A stretch of 46,555 bases of DNA from Pseudomonas huaxiensis (GTDB lineage: Bacteria > Pseudomonadota > Gammaproteobacteria > Pseudomonadales > Pseudomonadaceae). The stretch covers positions 1 to 46,555 of the forward strand of contig NZ_QKVL01000042.1 in NCBI RefSeq assembly GCF_003231275.1, given 5' to 3'. Under the pieces are notes generated by a model. That model was given only the letters and a program-made list of their open reading frames with translations. It was not told where the DNA came from and did no database searches. Position numbers and translations under genes: made by a program. Positions 42,760 to 46,555 of this stretch are shown piece after piece. Positions within the stretch are counted from its first letter, which is position 1; each line of letters starts with the position of its first letter.

Positions 42760-44949
42760 ATGCATAAAGACGGGAAGGTGCTGCTGTTTCGAAGCACCGC
42801 CAGCCAGGCCTCGCCTGCGCCACTCGCTCGTCTGCCGGTCGCCCTCCTGCATCTGCGTGACAAGGCCGCGCTGCAATTGCGCCTTGCCCTCCAGGTGTTG
42901 TTCGACAACGCCGACGACACCCTCTTCGAGATGGCCGACAAGGCCACCAGCAGCAAGGAACAGAACCTCCTTTTCGAAGCCATGCGCGACCTGCGCCACA
43001 AGCGCAACAGTATCGAGCGCGGCTTTCTCGACAGTTTCTACGCCGCCTTCATGGAAGTCGGCCACGGCGACCCGCTGGCAGCGCTGCCGGCGCGCACGCC
43101 GGCTCACGACACCCTCAGCCTGGTGGCCCGCGATGAACTGGAGCGGACCGTGGCGGTGGACGCCATGGTCGCCCGGGTGCTGGCCCGCGACGGCGTTGCC
43201 CTGGGCCAGTTGACCCTGCGCCTGAACAGCGTGCTGGAACAGCCGCTGAATGACCGCAGCAACCCGCTGGGTCCGACCCTGCTGTGCGAATACTTCCTGC
43301 GCGCCGGACGCAGCCTTGGCGTGGGGATCAAGGTCAAGCTGGTCCTGCTCAAGCTGTTCGAGCGCTATGTGTTGCGCGAGGCCGACCAGTTGTACGGCGA
43401 AGCCAACCAGTTGTTGATCGCGACCGGCATCCTTCCCGAACTCAAGGCCCTGCCGCGGCGTCGAGCCCAGGACCAGGCGGTGCTGGAGCCACGGGCGCCG
43501 GCCAACGAGGCGGACGATCCGGCCGACGAAATCGATGCCAACACCCAGGCGGTGTTCTCGTCGTTGCAGACGTTGCTGTCGCCTGAGCGCGGGCGTCTGG
43601 CGCCGCGCCGCGCGGCCGGGTTGCCGCCACGGCCGATCAACAGCCGCGACCTGCTGCGGCTGCTGACCCATCTGCAGCAGTACGTGCCCGCCGAGCTGGA
43701 GGCGGAGGACTTCGACCTGCGCCATCACCTTGAACAACTGCTGACCCGGCTCAGCGTACAGAGCGGCCAGGGTCGGCAGATCGAGGCGGGCGACGAAGAT
43801 GTGATCAACCTGATCGCCATGCTCTTCGATTTCATCCTCACCGACCGCAACCTGCCGCGCTCGCTGCGGGTGCTGATCGCCCGTCTGCAGATCCCTCTGC
43901 TCAAGGTGGCGCTGCTGGACAAGCGCTTCTTCAGCCGCGCCACGCATCCGGCGCGGCGGCTGCTCAATGAAGTGGCCAACGCCGCCATGGGCTGGGACAA
44001 ACGCGACGACTACCAGCGCGACAGCCTCTACCTGCGTGTGGAAGTGCTGGTGCAGCGGCTGCTGGACGACTTCAGCGATGACCCGGCGATCTTCACCGAG
44101 TTGCTCAACGACTTCCTGGCGTTCAACAACGATGAACGCCGCCGCAGCGAATTGCTGGAACAGCGCACCCGCGATGCCGAGGAAGGCCGGACCCGCACCG
44201 AGCATGCCCGGCGCCGGGTGCAGCAAGAACTCAATACCCGGCTGCAAGGTCAGTACCTGCCGCGGATCGTCGTACAGGTCCTGGAAGATGCCTGGAGTCA
44301 GGTGCTGCTGCTGGCGTGGCTCAAGCACGGCGAGGACTCGGCGCCGTGGCGCGATGCCCTGCTGACCATGGATGAATTGCTGTGGAGCGTGGGGCCGCTG
44401 GCGCGGGCCGACGATCGCACACGCTTGCTGGAGCGCGTGCCCGGTTTGCTCAAGGCGCTTCGCGAGGGCCTGGGCGGCGCGGCGTTCGATCCATTCGCCA
44501 CCAGCGAATTCTTCGCTTGCCTGGAAACCCTCCACCTCAGCGCCTTCGACTCCACGGGCGAACAGGGCGAGGCCTCGCAGGCCACCGCGCGGGTACTGGT
44601 GCGCGATGAACTCAGTCTGCGCGGGCCTGAAGACTGGCCTGCGGGCGACAGCGATGCCCCGCTCGCCGAGGACGACCCGGCGCTGCTGCGGGTCGGGCAA
44701 TTGCAACCGGGCACCTGGATTGAACTCGACGAAGAAGGCGAAGCGTTGCGTTGCAAGCTGATCGCCCTGTTCGACGACAGCGACCGCTATGTCTTCGTCA
44801 ACCGTACTGGCCTGAAAGTCCGTGAGTGGACCGCCGTTGGCCTGGCCGTGGCCTTGCAGCGCGGCGAAGTGACGCTGCTGGACGACAGTCTGCTGTTCGA
44901 CCGCGCGCTGGACTCGGTGGTCAGCCAGTTGCAGTGCCGCCGGCCCTGA
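42760..44949 (+). CDS. DUF1631 family protein
   Basis: A 729-residue cytosolic protein with AAGGAGT before the ATG. It is largely helical and rich in Leu, Arg and Glu; landmarks are LFDNADDTLFEMADKA near the N-terminus, PLLKVALLDKRFFSRATHPARRLLN in the middle and a C-terminal beta-rich part from about 645 (GQLQPGTWIELDEEGEALRCKL). This matches DUF1631 (thymidine-phosphorylase-like by older naming), of unknown function, and the C-terminal part has a PilZ-like look (inference). It precedes ampD in the same direction. Confidence 0.85.
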   Translation: MHKDGKVLLFRSTASQASPAPLARLPVALLHLRDKAALQLRLALQVLFDNADDTLFEMADKATSSKEQNLLFEAMRDLRHKRNSIERGFLDSFYAAFMEVGHGDPLAALPARTPAHDTLSLVARDELERTVAVDAMVARVLARDGVALGQLTLRLNSVLEQPLNDRSNPLGPTLLCEYFLRAGRSLGVGIKVKLVLLKLFERYVLREADQLYGEANQLLIATGILPELKALPRRRAQDQAVLEPRAPANEADDPADEIDANTQAVFSSLQTLLSPERGRLAPRRAAGLPPRPINSRDLLRLLTHLQQYVPAELEAEDFDLRHHLEQLLTRLSVQSGQGRQIEAGDEDVINLIAMLFDFILTDRNLPRSLRVLIARLQIPLLKVALLDKRFFSRATHPARRLLNEVANAAMGWDKRDDYQRDSLYLRVEVLVQRLLDDFSDDPAIFTELLNDFLAFNNDERRRSELLEQRTRDAEEGRTRTEHARRRVQQELNTRLQGQYLPRIVVQVLEDAWSQVLLLAWLKHGEDSAPWRDALLTMDELLWSVGPLARADDRTRLLERVPGLLKALREGLGGAAFDPFATSEFFACLETLHLSAFDSTGEQGEASQATARVLVRDELSLRGPEDWPAGDSDAPLAEDDPALLRVGQLQPGTWIELDEEGEALRCKLIALFDDSDRYVFVNRTGLKVREWTAVGLAVALQRGEVTLLDDSLLFDRALDSVVSQLQCRRP

Positions 44950-45029
44950 GCCATCACACACTTTTTAACGATACAGACGCTGCCGCTGGGGGCATACTTG
45001 CGCCGTGCCCTCGTGTTTCAGGACTTTTT

Positions 45030-45590
45030 ATGCAGTTGGATCGCACTACAGGCTGGTTTGCTGGTGTCACCCATTGCCCATCCCCCAATTTCAATGCGCG
45101 CCCCGACGGCGAGGCGATCGCCCTGCTGGTGATTCACAACATAAGCCTGCCGCCCGCGCAGTTCGCCACCGGCAAGGTCCAGGCGTTCTTCCAGAACTGT
45201 CTCGACCCTTGCGAGCATCCGTTTTTCGAAACCATCAAGGACCTGCGCGTCTCGGCGCATTTTCTGATCGAGCGCGACGGTCATGTCACCCAGTTCGTGT
45301 CCTGCCTGGACCGTGCCTGGCATGCCGGCGTCTCGCGCTTTGGCGAGCGTGAAGGCTGCAACGACTTTTCCATCGGCATCGAACTGGAGGGCACCGACGA
45401 GCTGCCGTTCACCGATGCCCAATACCGGGCGCTGGAATTGGTGACCCGGCAATTGCGCGCGGCCTGGCCGGCTCTCGATGGCGAGGGTATTCAAGGCCAT
45501 AGCGATATCGCCCCCGGACGTAAGACCGATCCCGGGCCGGCGTTCGACTGGGCGCGCTACCGCGCCGCCCTGCGTGACAAGGAGGACTGA
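45030..45590 (+). CDS. ampD: 1,6-anhydro-N-acetylmuramyl-L-alanine amidase AmpD
   Basis: Start at ATG 45030, giving 186 residues, the normal size. It is a cytosolic zinc amidase of the Amidase_2 fold that cleaves anhydro-muropeptides in cell-wall recycling and so keeps AmpR-controlled beta-lactamase low. Ligand motifs include VIHN (His36), RAWHAG, and GHSDIAPGRKTDPG (His157 and Asp167). A strong AAGGAGG for ampE overlaps its last codons, and ampE starts two bases after its stop, so the two are an operon. Confidence 0.94.
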   Translation: MQLDRTTGWFAGVTHCPSPNFNARPDGEAIALLVIHNISLPPAQFATGKVQAFFQNCLDPCEHPFFETIKDLRVSAHFLIERDGHVTQFVSCLDRAWHAGVSRFGEREGCNDFSIGIELEGTDELPFTDAQYRALELVTRQLRAAWPALDGEGIQGHSDIAPGRKTDPGPAFDWARYRAALRDKED

Positions 45591-45592
45591 CG

Positions 45593-46426
45593 ATGAATTT
45601 CCTGGTGCTGTTGCTGGTGTTATGGGTGGAGAAGTTCTCTGCCCTGCGCGCACGCCTGCAACGCGACGGCTTTTTCCTGACCGAACTGGCGCGCCTGGAG
45701 CGCACCGGCAAGACCCATCCCTGGTGGACCCTGGCGATTCTCGTGCTGTTGCCGGTGGCGCTGCTGGCATTGCTGCTGCACGTGCTGGAACCGGTGGCCT
45801 ACGGACTGCTGGCCTTGCCAGTGCATGTGCTGGTGCTGATATACAGTCTGGGCCGGGGCGATGTGAAAGCGTCGCTCGGCCCGTTCCGCGATGCCTGGCG
45901 CCGCGGTGACGAGCAGGCCGCGGTGCATGTGGCCGAGCGCGACCTGAAGGTGATTGCCGACGACGAGAACAGCTTGCTGCACAAGGTTCAGGGCCACCTG
46001 CTCTGGGACGCCTGTCAGAGCTTTTTCGCGGTGATCTTCTGGTATGTGCTGCTGGGGCCCGCCGCTGCGCTGGCCTATCGTTTGCTGGCGCTGGCCGCCG
46101 ACAACGCCAACAACCCGGCCTTGCAGGAGCGCGCCCGACAACTGCGCCATGCCTTTGACTGGGCGCCGGTGCGGGTGCTCGCGGCGAGCTTCGCGCTGGT
46201 GGGCAACTTTGTCGCGGTGAGCCGGGTGATGTTGCCCGAACTGCTCAACTGGCATATCGCCGCGCCACGGCTGATCAACATGGCTGGCCATGCTGCTGCG
46301 GAACTGCCAGCCACTGCGCCGGTGGGCGCGGAAGGGTTGGCGGGGCTGGATCATCTGTGGGAGTTGCTGCTGCGTTCGGCGGTGTTGTGGTATGCGTTTT
46401 TTGCCTTGTGGACGGTGTTGGGGTGA
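45593..46426 (+). CDS. ampE: AmpE inner-membrane protein
   Basis: A 277-residue inner-membrane protein partnered with AmpD in the regulation of beta-lactamase induction (family knowledge). It begins MNFLVLLLVLWVEKFSALRARLQRDGFF and has hydrophobic segments near 40–85, 140–165, 195–215 and at the C-terminus. It is coupled to ampD by near-adjacent stop and start. It is full length, and a REPIN follows. Confidence 0.9.
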   Translation: MNFLVLLLVLWVEKFSALRARLQRDGFFLTELARLERTGKTHPWWTLAILVLLPVALLALLLHVLEPVAYGLLALPVHVLVLIYSLGRGDVKASLGPFRDAWRRGDEQAAVHVAERDLKVIADDENSLLHKVQGHLLWDACQSFFAVIFWYVLLGPAAALAYRLLALAADNANNPALQERARQLRHAFDWAPVRVLAASFALVGNFVAVSRVMLPELLNWHIAAPRLINMAGHAAAELPATAPVGAEGLAGLDHLWELLLRSAVLWYAFFALWTVLG

Positions 46427-46450
46427 GGCGTTTCGGGGGTGCTTTACGGC

Positions 46451-46520
46451 CCATCGCGAGCAAGCTCGCTCCTACAGTCGGTTTCGCAAATCTCTGTAGG
46501 AGCGAGCTTGCTCGCGATGG
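46451..46520. repeat. REPIN downstream of ampE
   Basis: Two perfect 27-base inverted arms (46451–46477 and 46494–46520; CCATCGCGAGCAAGCTCGCT at the outer end) flank a 16-base loop. It is the same type as at 5854–5928. Confidence 0.93.
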
Positions 46521-46555
46521 TCTCTAAAGCGGCCCCTGGTCCCAATAATGACCCG

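Noticed and set aside
42685..44961. 758-codon minus-strand frame opposite the DUF1631 gene, and a 500-codon frame opposite the oxidoreductase (33898–35400)
   Set aside because: Gln/His/Arg-rich mirror translations typical of antisense to GC-rich Pseudomonas genes. The plus-strand genes have family matches and ribosome sites.

Overview
The window is GC-rich chromosomal DNA of a Pseudomonas, most likely of the P. fluorescens group. I infer this from gene content and order (nadC–DUF1631–ampD–ampE, cysZ/trxB, OmpA-family lipoprotein–acyltransferase–pta–DUF3565/slyD–glutathione peroxidase), from Pseudomonas-restricted small families (DUF6124- and DUF6555-like), and from paired inverted REP sequences (REPINs) of two kinds typical of these genomes. 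No rRNA, tRNA, insertion sequence, integrase or CRISPR array was seen.

1–17261 (minus strand) is the most unusual part. A 3767-residue surface/secreted protein (LEPR-type N-terminal motif, DUF4347-like domain, many beta-sandwich domains, 11 VCBS-like repeats, no RTX nonapeptides) is followed by a tightly packed export set. The set is a TolC-like outer-membrane lipoprotein, a small HlyD-type adaptor, a GAF–HlyD fusion, and a PqqD-like/M50 metalloprotease/HlyD fusion. The last four genes overlap or abut. No ABC ATPase is present in the window, so this looks like a type-I-like pathway in which an intramembrane metalloprotease takes the inner-membrane position.

17569–18568 (minus) holds two tandemly duplicated 139-residue secreted proteins built almost entirely of a 20-residue repeat. 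In the first unit of each, two Ser/Thr positions are replaced by Cys. They lie directly upstream of the giant gene.

18873–24838 is a run of ordinary accessory metabolism and regulation: DUF6124-like protein, DMT exporter, GNAT acetyltransferase, DUF6555-like protein, hemerythrin-like protein, NUDIX hydrolase, and a LysR regulator followed by an AEC transporter.

24978–27679 is a small, relatively A+T-rich insert that looks like a defence island. It holds a secreted protein with Ltp-type repeats (a family known for phage superinfection exclusion) and a Septu-like PtuA ATPase/PtuB HNH nuclease pair.

27847–46426 is core-like chromosome: metallo-beta-lactamase-fold hydrolase, OmpA-like lipoprotein, acyltransferase and pta (no ackA beside it), DUF3565, slyD, glutathione peroxidase, Old Yellow Enzyme, glycosyltransferase, a soluble double-PAS chemoreceptor resembling BdlA, cysZ, trxB with a structured leader, an amino-acid permease, nadC, a DUF1631 protein, ampD and ampE. 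REPINs sit at several gene ends.
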